DNA of 64,000 bases, from assembly GCA_029747015.1 (NCBI GenBank), contig JAKOGI010001247.1:141501-205500 (forward strand). Reading direction: 5' to 3'. The stretch comes from Carnegiea gigantea. Lineage: Eukaryota; Streptophyta; Magnoliopsida; Caryophyllales; Cactaceae. The notes beneath the pieces were generated by a model. It was not told the origin of the DNA. It made no database searches and was given only the letters and a program-made list of their open reading frames with translations. Each line of letters starts with the position of its first letter. The first letter of the stretch is position 1. The position numbers and the translations under genes were made by a program. This document shows, in pieces, positions 1 to 11,069 of this stretch.

Positions 1-750
1 AAAAGACCGCATTCGTGACCGATCGAGGGTTACAATGCTACAAGGTAATGCCATTTGGGCTAAAAAACACGGGGGCTAACTACCAGCGTCTGGTAAACAA
101 AGTTTTCGAACCTCCCATCAAGCAGACCATGGAGGTATATATAGATGATATGATAGTCAAGATCATGCTTAACATCGAGCACAACGAAGATTTATAAAAG
201 ACATTCGAGATAATTCAAACATACGATATGAAGCTAAATATGAAGAAGTGCGTGTGTGGTGTTCGGTTAGAGAAGTTCCTATGCTTCATGATCAGCAGTC
301 GCGGGATAAAGGGTAACCCATATGAAGTCAAGGCAGTGTTAGACATGAAGTCCCGCGAAACATTAAGGAAGTCCAGTGACTCACTCGGTGTATTGCGGCC
401 TTAGGTCACTTTATGTTAAGACCTATAGATAAATGCCAGCCTTTCTTCCTCCTCCTTCAGAGGCGTACCAATTTTATCTGGGAAAAGGAAGCAGATAATG
501 CCTTCCAAGCATTGTAGGCATACCTGGCTCATCTGCCAAAATTGCCAGCCTGTCCTGTGGAAGACACTACTTCTATGCCTGGCTATATCAGAGCAGGCCG
601 TGAGCACGGTCTTGGTGGTAGGAAGGACCAAGGAATAGATCCTAGTGTACTACGTAAGCCACATTTTAGCTAGGCCTGAAGTGAACTATCCTCTAATTAA
701 GAAGTTTGCTTACACACTAGTGATGGCAGGCTGAAAGTTTCAGCCTTATT
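1..750 (+). pseudogene. Tat-type gypsy reverse transcriptase, 3' part, broken
   Basis: Frame 15-197 reads the palm of a Ty3/gypsy RT: VMPFGLKN, then the catalytic YIDD at about 138-149, which is intact. A stop follows at about 195, and the continuing RT thumb and connection (KTFEIIQTYDMKLN, then VRLEKF) is readable past it with more stops. Further along, VYYVSHILARPEVNYP marks the junction to RNase H. RT copies element RNA into cDNA inside virus-like particles in the cytoplasm. The protein is truncated at its N terminus by the window edge and cannot be made as one chain. Confidence 0.8.
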
Positions 751-1559
751 TTGAATTATATAAGATAGTTGTCCTCATCGACCAGCCTTTGAAAAATGTT
801 TTACATATTTTGGACGCCTTCAGAAGGCTCTTAAATTGGGCAATAGAGCTATTTCAATATGACCTCGTCTTCGAGGCGCAACGAGCAATCAAGGCCCAAG
901 CCTTAGCAGATTTCTTGGCTGAAAACATTGGCACTCCTCCTGAGACAGCAACACCTTCCCCCTCTTTGAACCTCTATATGAACGGATCCTCCACTAAAAA
1001 CCACAGTGGCATTGGCCTGATCATCAAAAGCCCTAAGGGAGAGAAATAAGAGCATGCCTTGAAATTCATGTTACAAGGCAAGGCCAAGTATGAGGCCCTA
1101 ATAGTAGGGGTGGAATTGTGTTACACGGTTGTAGTAGACTCGGTCAGGGTGATGTCAGATTCCTAACTCGTCGTCAGTCAGCCTAATGGAGAGGATGAAG
1201 TAAAGGATGACACCATAGTGGCCCATGTCTGCCGGGTATGAAAAGCCACTCGACTATTGAAACATTTCTCAATAACACATATATTGTGGTCAAAAATTCG
1301 ACAAGCGGATGCTTTATCAAAGCTGGCTAGCTCTTCAGAAGATAGGAAGCCGAAAAGAATACTGCGGGAGACCTTGATGGAACAAAGCATTAACCCTCGC
1401 GAAATCCTTTGGCTAGACAGGAGTTCTACCTGGATGGACCTTATTCGTGCGTACTTGATGGATGGCACACTACCCCATGACCCCAAAGAGGCAGATCGAG
1501 TAAAAAGATGGGCAAATTGGTTCATACTATATGACGAAATCTTATACAAACGGCCCTAA
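751..1559 (+). pseudogene. Gypsy RNase H plus additional archaeal-type RNase H, broken
   Basis: Frame 789-1049 carries the end of the first RNase H (QALADFLAE) and the start of a second RNase H fold (LYMNGSSTKNHSGIGLII). The usual first catalytic aspartate of this second domain (LYxDGSS) is asparagine here, codon 981-983. After stops at about 1047 and 1164 the domain continues as KYEALIVGVELC, then VKDDTIVAHV. Frame 1257-1559 reads the tether to integrase (ADALSKLAS, then WMDLIRAYLMDGTLPHDPKEA). The family role is to remove the RNA strand during reverse transcription. The second RNase H is the main reason for the Tat-lineage call. Confidence 0.75.
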
Positions 1560-2600
1560 GCCTGGTCGCTACTACACTGCATTTTCATATTGGCAAGCGC
1601 ACCCTGGCGGTGAATGCAACACGGACCGGCTGCCACTGCCACTTTATATGCGAAGACACTATGAATTTGGTGCACAGTTGCGATTAATGTTAGAAATTTA
1701 TCCCCATTCAATGAAGGCCCACCACCCCCTGACACCAATCATCAGTCTCCTACCTTTCGTCACTTAGGGAGTTAACATACTGGGGTCCTTCTCCAAGGCC
1801 ACGGGTCAACAGAAGTACCCCTTTATTGCGGTGGATTACTTCACAAAATGGGTAGAGGCTAAGGCCGTTGCTTCAATCACCGCAGTCGAGGTCCGAAAAC
1901 TCATCTGGAAGAATATTATCACCTGCTTTGGCATTCCTCGAGTAATGATCTTCAACAATGGGCGGTAGTTCGACACGGCAAAGGTCACTAATTACCTCAC
2001 CACCCTGGGGTGTCAAGCTTGGTTCACAGCGGTGGCCCATCCCCAAATAACGACTAAGCTGAAGCTGCAGACAAAGTCGCCCTTCTTGGCTTATAGAAGA
2101 AACTAGACGACGCCAAGGGCAAATGCGTTGATGAGATGGACGATGTCCTATGGTCAATACGTACGACTGAAAAAATGGCCACGGAGGAAACACCTTTTAT
2201 GCTGGCGTATGAGTCATGCTGGCGTATGAGTCCGAAGCTGTGCTGCCTGTCGAAGTAGCACTCCACACCTATCGTCTTATCACCTTCCAAGAAGAACTCA
2301 ACAACGAAGCCCTCCGAGAGGCTCTCACTTTACTACCCTCTGTTCGGGGTGATGCCTGCCTGAGAGAGACACTTTACAAACTCAGAGTAGCATGGCTCCA
2401 CGATCGTACAGTAAAACTCCATCCCATCAGGGCAGGAGACTTGGTCCTTCGCCGAACAAAAGTTGTGGTGCACACGGGTGAGCATGGTAAGCCCACGGCA
2501 AATTGGGAAGCACCCTACTAGGCGACAAAGCAGGGGCAGCCGGGCACATATTGTCTTATAAACCCCGAAGCACTCCCATCCCCACAAAATGGCATAACCG
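1560..2600 (+). pseudogene. Gypsy integrase, broken
   Basis: About 1770-2190 reads the integrase core: FIAVDYFTKWVEAKAV with the first DDE aspartate, then CFGIPRVMIFNNGR. In the latter the second aspartate (normally xDNG) is asparagine at 1954-1956 and a stop follows at 1966-1968. The C-terminal part is in frame 2216-2521 (MLAYESEAVLPVE, then LVLRRTKVVV, GKPTANWEAPY). The join is spoiled by a 17-bp tandem duplication at 2199-2232. Integrase would insert cDNA into nuclear DNA. This copy has lost a catalytic residue and its frame. Confidence 0.75.
2199..2232. repeat. 17-bp tandem duplication inside integrase
   Basis: The 17-mer ATGCTGGCGTATGAGTC occurs twice without a gap (2199-2215 and 2216-2232). 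Seventeen is not a multiple of three, so it shifts the integrase frame. It looks like replication slippage or a repair scar. Confidence 0.95.
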
Positions 2601-2724
2601 TAATTTGCGAAAGTATTATCACTAGCTGTTTTCCCTTAAGATTCATACAATGTACTAATTGTGTTTTCTTCCCAATAAATGCATCGACCGCAAAGACACC
2701 TATCTACCCATCCAGCTCTGTTAC

Positions 2725-4566
2725 ACCGTTAGCCCCCAAAACGGCTAAGGGTCCTAAAGCATGGCCTTGGGGCCGATCACTATACCTTTAGCCCCTTCGG
2801 GGCTAAGGGTCCTAAAGCATAGCCTTGGGCCAGTGGCTACACCTTTAGCGCCCAAAGGGATAAGGATCCTAAAGCACGACCTTCCAGCCGATTGCTATAC
2901 CTTTAGCCCCCAAGGGACTGAAGGCCCTAAAAGCACATCCCTCGGGCCAGTCGCAATGCTTTTGGCCCCCAAGGGATTAAAGCTCTTAAAGTACGGCTTT
3001 TCGGCCGGTCACTATACCCTTCACCCCTAAGGAGCTAAAGGTCTTAAAGCACGGTCTTCCAGCGGTCGCTATACCTTTAGCCCCCAATGGGCTAAAGGCT
3101 CTAAAGCAGGGCCTTGGGGCTAGTCGCTACAGTTTTAGCACCCGTGGGGATAAGGATCCTAAAGCATGGCCTTCCAGCTAGTCATTATACCTTTAGCCCC
3201 CAAGGGGCTAAAAGTCCTAAAAGCACGGCCCAGAGGCCGGTCGCTACACCTTTAGCCCTCAAGGGGCTAAGGGTCCTAAAGTACGGCCTTCAGGCCGGTC
3301 GCTATACCTTTAGCCCGCAAGAGGCTAAGGTCCTAAAGTAGGACCTTGGGACCAGTCGTTACACCTTTAGCCCCTAAGGGGCTCAGGATCCTAAAGCATG
3401 GCCTTTTGGCCGGTCACTATACCATTAGCCTGCAAGGGGCTGAAGATCCTCAAAGCGCGGCCCTTGGGCTGGCGCTATACCTTCAGCCCCCGAGGGGCTA
3501 AGGGTCCTAAAGCATGGCCTTAGAGCCAGTCGCTGCACCTTTAGCCCCTAAGGGCTAAGGATCCGAAAGAGTGGCCTCCCAGCCGATCGCTATACCTTTA
3601 GCCCCCAGGGCACTGAAGGTCCTAAAAGTAAGGCCCTTGGGCTGGTCGCTATGCACTTTAGCCCCCAAGGGACTGAAGGTCCTAAAAGCATGGCCCTTGG
3701 GCCGGTCACTATACTTTTAGTCCCCAAGGCACTAAGGGTCTTAAAGCACGGCTTTTCGACCGGTCATTACACCTTTCACCCCTGAGGGGGTAAGGGTCCT
3801 AAAGCACGGCTTTGGGATCGATCGCTATACATTTACCCCCTAAGGGGCTAAAGGTCCTAAAGCAGAGCCTTCCGGCTAGTCGCCGCACCTTTAGCCCCCA
3901 AGGGGATAAGGATCTTAAAGCATGGCCTTCTGGCTACTCGCTACACCGTTAGCCCGCCAAGGGGCTAAGGATCCTAAAGCAGGGCCTTGGGGCCGGTCGC
4001 TACACCTTTAGCCCCCAAGAGGCTAAGGATCCTAAAACATAGCTTTCTGGCTGGTCGCTATACCTTTAGCCCCCACGGGGCTGAAGATCCTAAAAGCATG
4101 ACCCCTGGGCTCGCTGCTATACCTTTAGCCCCCAAAGTGTTAAGGGTCTTAAAGCACGACCTTGGGGCCGGTCGCTGCACCTTTAGCCCCCAAGGGGCTA
4201 AGGATCCTAAAGCAGGGCCTTGGGGCCGGTCGCTACACCTTTAGCCCCCAAGAGGCTAAGCATCCTAAAACATAGCTTTCCGGCCAGTCGCTATACCTTT
4301 AGCCCCCACGGGGCTGAAGATCCTATAAGCATGACCCTTGGGCTCACTGCTATACGTTTAGCCCCCAAAGGGTTAAGGGTCTTAAAGCACGACCTTGGGG
4401 CCGGTCGCTGCACCTTTATCCCCCAAGGGGCTAAGGATCCTAAAGCATGGCTTTTCGGTCGATCGCTATTTCTTTAGCCCCTAAGGGGCTGAAGGTCTTG
4501 AAAGCACGGCCTTTAGGCCGGTTGCTATATGCTTTGCTCCTCCGAGGGATCGAGGATCTTAAATAA
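2725..4566 (+). repeat. Minisatellite, ~59-60 bp period, about thirty units
   Basis: Imperfect units run head to tail. Each holds CCTTTAGCCCCCAAGGGGCT, then AAGGATCCTAAAGC, then GGCCTTGGGGCCGGTCGCTA. The core AGCCCCYAAGGGGCT is a near-perfect palindrome, and many units carry a second dyad of GGCC blocks. The array follows the integrase directly. Tandem repeats between pol and the 3' LTR are known in Tat/Ogre-type elements. ORFs of 75-89 codons through the array (PLAPKGLRVLKH type) are by-products of the repeat. A diverged block of the same unit lies at 8020-8600. Confidence 0.95.
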
Positions 4567-4833
4567 GCCTTATAGGATGATTGTAATAAAGAAACAACTC
4601 CCATCACTTAATGTTTCCCTTAGGGGTCGGAAGCTTATGGAGCACCAACGATGGCAAAATAGATACAAAGATAAGTGCATAGACAATAACAAGTGAGACA
4701 ACACGTGAAGCAGCCAACAGCAAAACCGAAGACTTAATTAAATATTAGCAAAAAGAACAAACACCAATGTGAATCAACAAGCTGAAAATGAAAAGTAAGG
4801 AGAAGAACAAAAATAAGCGAAGACCCTTCTACA

Positions 4834-6560
4834 TCAGATGGTTGGGTTCTCATCATCACTGGCCTTATGCGCCGCAGCTTCATCATCATCACCATTATGA
4901 GTTGCGGCCTCACCATCTAGGGCCATGGTATCCTCAGCATCGCCCACGTCGGCCTCTTCAGATATGGGCGGTACAAACTCTACCAGCTCAGGATTCTCAG
5001 CCGTCGCCCGAGCCTGCTGGTGATCTTCGATGTACTTGATGTACGCCTCGAAGTAACCCACTTGGGGAAAAACACCGAGAGCTAAGGTCCCCAAAAATTC
5101 ACTAAAAAACTCCCTACTGTCTTCATGACCGCGACAGTAGCTCTGCAGCTCAACCTTAGCAACCCTTTTCATCCCCAACGCTAGCTTCAGCCTCTATCTT
5201 GATAGAGGCCTCCCCCAACTGATGTCGCAACTCCTTTTGCTCGGCCTCCCAGGCCTCTTTCTCCTTCTTCGGCTTCCCCCAGCAATGCATGTGCTTGTTT
5301 GTCGTCTCCTCTGACTTATGCCACTCCGTCTGGAGGTCGCCAATATGCCCCTTTAGTAGGGCATTGGAGCTCTGGAGGTCGTGAATCTGCTTCTCTAAAT
5401 TGGAGACGGATGGGGTCGGCCTCACGGCCTTCAACGGCTGGGCAAAGGCCTGGCAAATGACACGATAGGCTTAGCCAAAGAAAGAAAAAGATGGCGAAGA
5501 GAAGAGGAGCAGAGACAGACATGCCCTTACCTCAGTAATGGCCACCTGCTCCTCGGTGAACCTGAGTGACTCCGCGGAACCAGACAGGGCTAAGTCCCAT
5601 GACTTCGCAAGATGCTTCAGCAGAGTTGACTTGGTCGGGAGGTCAGCCCCTAAGAAGTCCACGGCTTGGGCTTTCATATTCACAAACGCTTCCCCAACTG
5701 GCGACTAGATGGCCCGTTAGCTCCCCCGACAGCCTCCCTAAGAAGGAAACCACATTGTCTCATCAGAAGCCACTCGCTCGTCGAACGCCTTTTGCAAGGA
5801 CAGCCCCTCAATCTTCGCACCCTTGGAGAGAGGCAGGTCGGTCCTCCTATGGGTAGGGGTTGAAGTCGCGGCTAGCTCCTGCCCTCCTCGGGGCGCAAGC
5901 GCTTATAGGCATCTACATGAGGAAGGCTTATTGATCCGGTCGGAGTTTTCGACTACATAGCGTAATCTTTGGTGTCTATCAAAAGTGCCAAATCAATACT
6001 TAAATCATAAAAACTAGAAAAAATGGGGATAAACGATCAAGCGGCCTATTAAGACAAACCTTCTTCGCCTGAGCCTCGACGCGGCAGCACCTTTCCTCCT
6101 CACAATGCCATTCATTCTCGGCCACTATCTCCTTCTCGATAGCTTGCTCGCTCTCTAAGGGCGAGAGCATCTCCCAATCTTGCTTTACACAAGATAAAAG
6201 AAAATTAGGTCAGAACTAGGGGAAGAGTAGCACAAAGGGAAGACACAAAGTAACCTTGGAGTAATTCTCAAGTATAAGGAGGCTGGTGGTAGCAAGAAAG
6301 AAGCTGTTCTCGAAGTATGATAATTCAAGAAGCTAGTTTAAGGGCTCCCTATCACTCTACTTGATCCACCAATGCTCGGGGTCTTTTCTCATGTCCACTA
6401 TTTTGGACATAAAGGATGGAAGTGATCCTGGACAGTCGTCTTCCCACATGTAATATTCTAAATTACGTGCAATCTTTGTTTCTTCTGTGGTTGGCTCCCT
6501 GAACAGATTACAGACTGGTTTTCTATTGTTCCAATCAGGAAGGTCCCCCCAACCCGTCAT
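4834..6560 (-). pseudogene. Antisense ORF of Tat/Retand element, spliced, degenerate
   Basis: On - from 6560 downward: a segment with PDWNNRKPVCNLF and MWEDDCPGS, a charged segment at about 6190-6060 (ending EAQAKK before GTTTGT), then 5683-5531 ending QVAITE. That exon has a clean donor (CTGAG/GTAAGG); an 81-bp intron (5450-5530) ends in TTGCCAG, and the frame continues at 5449 as AFAQPLKAV. The next exon is a coiled coil (5449-5156, LEKQIHDLQSSNALLKGH). After a one-base frame change near 5170 comes a C-terminal part with SYCRGHEDSREFF and an acidic tail (5165-4834). Known: Retand-type elements carry an antisense ORF here; its function is not settled. This copy is not intact. Confidence 0.55.
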
Positions 6561-7660
6561 GCAATGAACAAAGAGGAAGTCGTACTTCTAGTTCTTTAAC
6601 TTGGACTTTTTTTCAATAACCATCATGAAGCCCTTCCTATTGTTAAAACTATACCTCCCAGTATCCCGAGTATCACTCAGGGCCTTCTAAACGGTATGAA
6701 TCAATCTGAAGGGCTGGCCTATGTAAGATAACCTACGCAACTCACACGTGTAATAAAGGAACAAACATTGTGCGAGAACATGGGCACAACTTGCGCGGGT
6801 GCTAACTTGTACTTATTCGAGATCTCTACGATGACCCTATGAAATGGAAACCTTAGGTTATAGGAGAAAGTCGCTCGGTAGATTGCTATATATCCTAGAG
6901 GCAACTTATTTACAGTGACATCAGGATCGGGAATGATGAACTTGTATCCAGTGGGAGAAGGTACTTCTCGTCCAACCTCGACCTCTTAAGGGGGCGCACG
7001 ATCCTTGGTTGGAGAAATGAGTGCTCGGCCCATCTTGAGGGTTTGAGTATGAAGGAGGCCCTAGGAAAACTATCTTTTTACGATGACTTCTCAGGCCGGC
7101 TCCTTCTGAGCACGACCTCTCTTGGAGGTGGGGACCGATGAATGGGAACTAATTGAGCAGCTCTCACCTCCCTTTGTGGAGCTACTAGCACTAGTAGTAT
7201 AAACTTCAACGCTCAGTCTACGGGAGTTCGAGGCGGAATCAGAGTTATGTTTCGATTATCCTTCGGTCATGAGCTGCGGGAGGGTCTTCAAACGTACGGT
7301 GCTCTTTGTCCCTGCCAGCCTATATTCCTGGACATCAATCATACAGGAAATAGCTACATTAATTTCCTATTGGTAAACGACCTCCTCCTCAATACTAAGG
7401 ATACGAGGAGTGGAAGAATACTCGCAACTAGACTAAGAAGGAGTGCTGGGCTCATAAAGAGGCACGACATAGGACATTTGCATAGGCTCCCTAAATTGAT
7501 TCTTTGGGGGAACACACGCTGCCACCCGGCCATCAATTTAGGTCGGGAGGTTTGGGAACCAAGGGTGACAACCCTCCACTCAAGGTCCAATCAACCTATC
7601 AGGAATAGTCCTACTTGATAAGAATGAGGATAACATAACACAATTAAATCATATAATACA
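6561..7660 (-). other. Leader-side part of antisense ORF region, no clear gene
   Basis: This stretch lies between the recognisable antisense exons and an upstream minus-strand TATA box. Open frames exist on both strands (for example 7247-7618 on + and 7354-7590 on -), but none shows a domain I recognise. It is probably 5' exons or introns of the antisense transcription unit, too decayed to join. Confidence 0.3.
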
Positions 7661-7900
7661 AATACAACTTTTAAAGGGGTACACGAAGATACGTATCTGC
7701 AAGAATTGAAAGGAAATAAAGACAAAGGTTGAAGATGAAGGTTGAAGGTGAACAACCCCTTTGAAGATTCAAGGAAGAAGTTTGAAGGCTCTACAGTGAA
7801 TTTGAAGGAGGTGAAGTGTCTCTCTTTAAGAAACCTATTTCTCTCTCTAGAAATTTTAAAAGCACGATTAGAATGACCTTCTCTAAGAAACCCCACTCAG

Positions 7901-7910
7901 TTTATATAGA
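7901..7910 (-). promoter_or_regulatory. Minus-strand TATA box upstream of antisense ORF
   Basis: On - the sequence TCTATATAAA lies just upstream of a purine/pyrimidine-skewed leader (7900-7680) and in the right orientation to drive the antisense ORF. It is supported by position and motif only; no start site can be read from sequence. Confidence 0.4.
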
Positions 7911-8019
7911 GGAGAGAGAGGAAAGAAAAAGACAACACGCTCCCCTAGGCGTGAGTAGAGCCAAAGTGCCATTCAGTCCATGCCATGTTGCATTCAAACA
8001 CTCATGATTTTCTCAAAAC

Positions 8020-8600
8020 ACTTCGGCCCCCAAGGGACTTGAGGGCTCATAGCATGGTCTAAAGGCCAGTCGCTATGCCTATAGCCCCCTAAGGGGCTAA
8101 GAGTCCTACAGCATGGCCTTGGGGCTAGTTGCTATACCCATAGCCCCCAATGTGGCTAAGAGTCTTACAGCATGGTCTAAGGGTTGGTCGTTATACCTTT
8201 AGCCCCCCAAGGGGATAAGGGCCCTGCAGCACGACGTAGGGCCGGTCAATATACGTTCAACCCCTAAGGGGCTAAGGGTCCTAAGGCACGGCCTAGGGGT
8301 CGGTCGCCATACTTTCAACCCTCTAGGGCATAAACATCTCACATGGCCTAGGGGCCAATCGTTACGCCCTTGACCTCAAAGGGGCTAAAGACCTCAGGTG
8401 CAGTTTGGGTTCGTTCGACATGCGTTTAGTCCCCAAGGAGCTACGTGATGTTGCGATACAGCCTGGAGGCTGGACGCCATACTCCCGACCCTGAGGGAGG
8501 TCAGGTGCTCTATCAGCATGACCTATGGACCAGATGCTAGTTAGCCTCAGCCCTATAAGGCATAGGGTCATGAAAACAAGGCTGAGAGGCTAGTCTCTTA
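8020..8600 (+). repeat. Second block of the ~60-bp minisatellite
   Basis: About nine or ten diverged units have the same order as the 2725-4566 array: AGCCCCCTAAGGGGCT, then a TCCTA motif, then GGCCTTGGGGC. Orientation is the same as the first block. The antisense ORF therefore sits between two arrays of one repeat family. The last units (8400-8600) decay gradually. Confidence 0.85.
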
Positions 8601-8639
8601 CGATTTAGCTCACGGCTAACTAACAGACAGAAACATGCA

Positions 8640-9000
8640 TATAAAGGTAATGTTATTCAATGGAGAGGCTACACTTCATTAACAAAACCAACGAGTACAT
8701 AGAGCGGAAAAAAAAAGTGAGAGAAGAAGAGAGCCTAAGATTACTCATCATCGTCATCACTACGTTGGGGAGGCGCATCATTAGACCCAGAGCTCTCCTC
8801 CTAGTTAATCGAAGGCAGTGGCCCCAATCCTACTCCAGACGGCCCAAGCTGGTGGGCCGCTGTCAGGGCACTCCTATTGGCCTGTAACACCATGATACGA
8901 AAGTGGACCACCACAGGCCTATGAGGGCAGATGTCAGGTCGTCGGTTAGGCCCCGACTTAAGACGCCTAACTCAAGGGCCGCATTTACTACCAAGCGTAA
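8640..9000 (-). other. Possible end of another minus ORF with acidic tail
   Basis: On - about 8950-8730 reads VLQANRSALTAAHQLGP, then GPLPSIN, a stop, then EESSGSNDAPPQRSDDDDE and stop. The acidic C terminus right after a minisatellite block mirrors the layout at 4834-5178, where an acidic tail also abuts an array. It may be a second, very decayed copy of the antisense ORF end. Weak call. Confidence 0.25.
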
Positions 9001-9929
9001 AAGACAGCCTGTACTAGCTCTGGAATCTAAAAGTTCCATGCAACATCCTTAGTATCATCCAGAAGAAAGTATGGGCATAAGTCATGGTAATCATCGGAAA
9101 GCGGTCGGGGAGGATAAGCGCCTCTCCTCAAATGCCAGTTGAATTCCTCCAACACATATAGGGCTGTCTCCTTAGCATTGAGAAAATAAGAAAACACCAT
9201 GATAGAACACCTTTTTGCAAGGGAACTAGATCGTGAAGGGTAGATAACAACTACTGGTAAGCTTCATTTTATATATCACAGGTGGGCGACGTCATATGCA
9301 TCAATTACACCTCAGGAACTGGGTCACTTCGGGAAATCCCTCGGCGCAAAAACCAAAACCCAGGTGTCATACAGGGATGGGGTGCCTTGATGAAAGGCTG
9401 CCTTTCGAGATCTGCAGATAGTCTCCTTGGTAAAGGCTTACTCCATATTCTACCTAACTACCTGTTTGGTTGAGCCTTTAGGCAAAATGGGAGAGGCTAA
9501 ATGATCCAAAAAATACCGCATTCTAAGTGGGCTCCATGTATGTGTCTCTGGACTAGGCTAAGCCAATTACACCCAACTCTTCTGAGGTCTTAAGATCCCT
9601 AGTTAGAGGCCCAATGAGGGAAATGACCCAACAGCCTATTAGGGAAGCATCCTGTATGAAATTACCATTTTATCCCTCGCTACAGGGACTATAAATACCC
9701 CCTCCCTACCTCAAAAAAAGGGATCATTCTCTGGCACATTTTCTCATACATCTTGAGTTCTCTCTTTCTGCTCTATCTTTTCTTAGGATCCCCGGCTGAC
9801 TTGATCGTCGAAGAGGCATTCCCTAAATCTCAACCCGAGGTTGCCCTTTTTGCAGGTTCAGTGTTCGAGGGAGGGATCATCAGGCATTCTGCACCTGGCA
9901 TCACGTAAGCCTGCTCTTGTCCCATGTCA
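9000..9929 (+). mobile_element. Probable 3' LTR end (promoter/R/U5) of the Tat-like element
   Basis: A TATA box (TATAAATA, 9690-9697) is followed by a pyrimidine-rich start region and CCCCGGCTGACTTGATCGTC at about 9790. That layout resembles the U3/R junction in Tat-lineage LTRs. The segment ends in CATGTCA at 9929. Afterwards the base composition changes sharply to AT-rich DNA. The left end of the LTR is not resolved (a TGTAAC at 8883 is one candidate) and the partner LTR is outside the window. Confidence 0.5.
9690..9697 (+). promoter_or_regulatory. TATA box of LTR promoter
   Basis: TATAAATA is followed by CCCC and a CT-rich tract within 30-60 bp, typical of a plant LTR promoter. Supported by motif and position in the LTR-like segment. 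Confidence 0.5.
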
Positions 9930-9965
9930 TTCTCAAAAAAACCAAAAAGTCCTAAAACATATACC

Positions 9966-10430
9966 TTTCAGTAAATGTTGAGAAAGAGGCAGGAGAGAAG
10001 AATTAACTAAAAACTTCAATTATATACATAGGACTTTATTATAAATATCAGAAGGAACAAAATTTTTAAACCAAGAAATTTCTTAATTTAATTAAACCAT
10101 TAGTTGCTAAATAATTGCGCAAAGCATTAAATAAGGTGGCATAGGTTAAAGGATCCTATTATCAACTATGTGATTCACTCAAATATCATCACGTACCACA
10201 AACTAATATGTTATAAAGTTACTTCCATATTAATTGTCATGCTTTCCGTAACATATTCAATATGTTTCTAACATGTACATATACTTTTGTGTCCAGTATA
10301 TTTAAATCATATTAGTTATCAATTTTTTTCGTAATGTATTCATTTTATTTTTATAATTTACATTATTTTTTATATCCAATATGGTCTTAATATCATTAAG
10401 TGAAATTAATCTCAAAATCTTCTAATGTTA
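9966..10430 (+). repeat. Dispersed ~460-bp direct repeat, copy 1
   Basis: From AGGCAGGAGAGAAGAATTA to AGTGAAATTAATCTCAAAATC, this matches 21262-21722 in the same orientation with scattered substitutions and small indels. It has no ORF and I do not recognise the family. The two copies lie about 11.3 kb apart, bracketing the Cassandra LTR, the LTR relic and the Harbinger element. Confidence 0.9.
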
Positions 10431-10595
10431 AACTGTTAAAATAGGTATTATAACCAAATATTTAACTAATATTTGAGGTCATCAATTAAACTATTTAACA
10501 TGAACAATAAGAATTGATGGGCTCTAGAACGACAAGAATTACTTAGCTATCCTGCTTTAGCATGAACCATCGGTTTTTACAACATTTATCATCCA

Positions 10596-10823
10596 ATGTT
10601 GATATTAATTGAACAAGGAAGAACACTTATGCATTGCAAGAACACTACTTTCATCTATCATAATGATTTTAGCAAATATATGAAAGTAAAAGGAGTTACT
10701 TTAGAAGATGTCTTAGATTATCTCTTTGATGTTAGAGTTAAAAAATTCTTATCAAAAAAAGAAAAGAAATATCTTCATGAATTATTTGAAAAATGGGAAC
10801 CAGAGCATCTTCAATTTGATTAA
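10596..10823 (+). CDS. Small hypothetical ORF, 75 aa
   Basis: ATG to TAA with lysine-rich, protein-like composition (CKNTTFIYHNDFSKYMK, then LSKKEKKYLHELFEKWEPE). No domain is recognised. The frame runs on past the stop as an acidic stretch (IIGDEEKHNLIMDD) to about 10905, which suggests the tail of a longer decayed reading frame. It is followed by a promoter-like segment (11070-11086), so it could be the 3' coding end of an element next to an LTR. Function unknown; may not be expressed. Confidence 0.25.
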   Translation: MLILIEQGRTLMHCKNTTFIYHNDFSKYMKVKGVTLEDVLDYLFDVRVKKFLSKKEKKYLHELFEKWEPEHLQFD

Positions 10824-11069
10824 GATTTTGATGATTAACTAGATAATGATAGACTAGAAAACATTATTGGAGATGAAGAAAAACATAATCTTATTATGGA
10901 TGACTAGTCTTGTTAGCATTAAGTACTCTGAAAAGTTGTTGCTCTATTATTTTTGTCAAAGATAATGTTAGTAAAATAATGCAATCTACGGTAGCCATGT
11001 GAGGGCAACCATAGTTATGTGAAAATATTAACGCGCACTATGGAAATTAGAGCATCCTATGTAGTGCAT

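Larger units (their letters stand above)
1..9929 (+). mobile_element. Ty3/gypsy element, Tat/Retand-like, 5' part outside window
   Basis: Seen: RT, RNase H, a second archaeal-type RNase H and integrase follow each other on + from base 1 to about 2600, then tandem repeats, an antisense ORF region on - and an LTR-like segment ending near 9929. Known: an additional archaeal-type RNase H marks the Tat lineage of plant Ty3/gypsy elements, and Retand-type members carry an antisense ORF between pol and the 3' LTR. Inference: one large, old element of that lineage whose gag and 5' LTR lie left of the window. Every coding segment has stops or frame changes, so it is not autonomous. The left border is simply the window edge, and the right border is estimated from a terminal CA. 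Confidence 0.75.

Noticed and set aside
2761..4477. Several 75-89 codon ORFs with PLAPKGLRVLKH-type repeats
   Set aside because: They are created by the ~59-60 bp minisatellite; frames change between units and no start context or conservation argues for a protein.
2725..4566. CRISPR-like regular array
   Set aside because: Units vary throughout and there are no fixed repeats with unique spacers; the setting is a plant retroelement.
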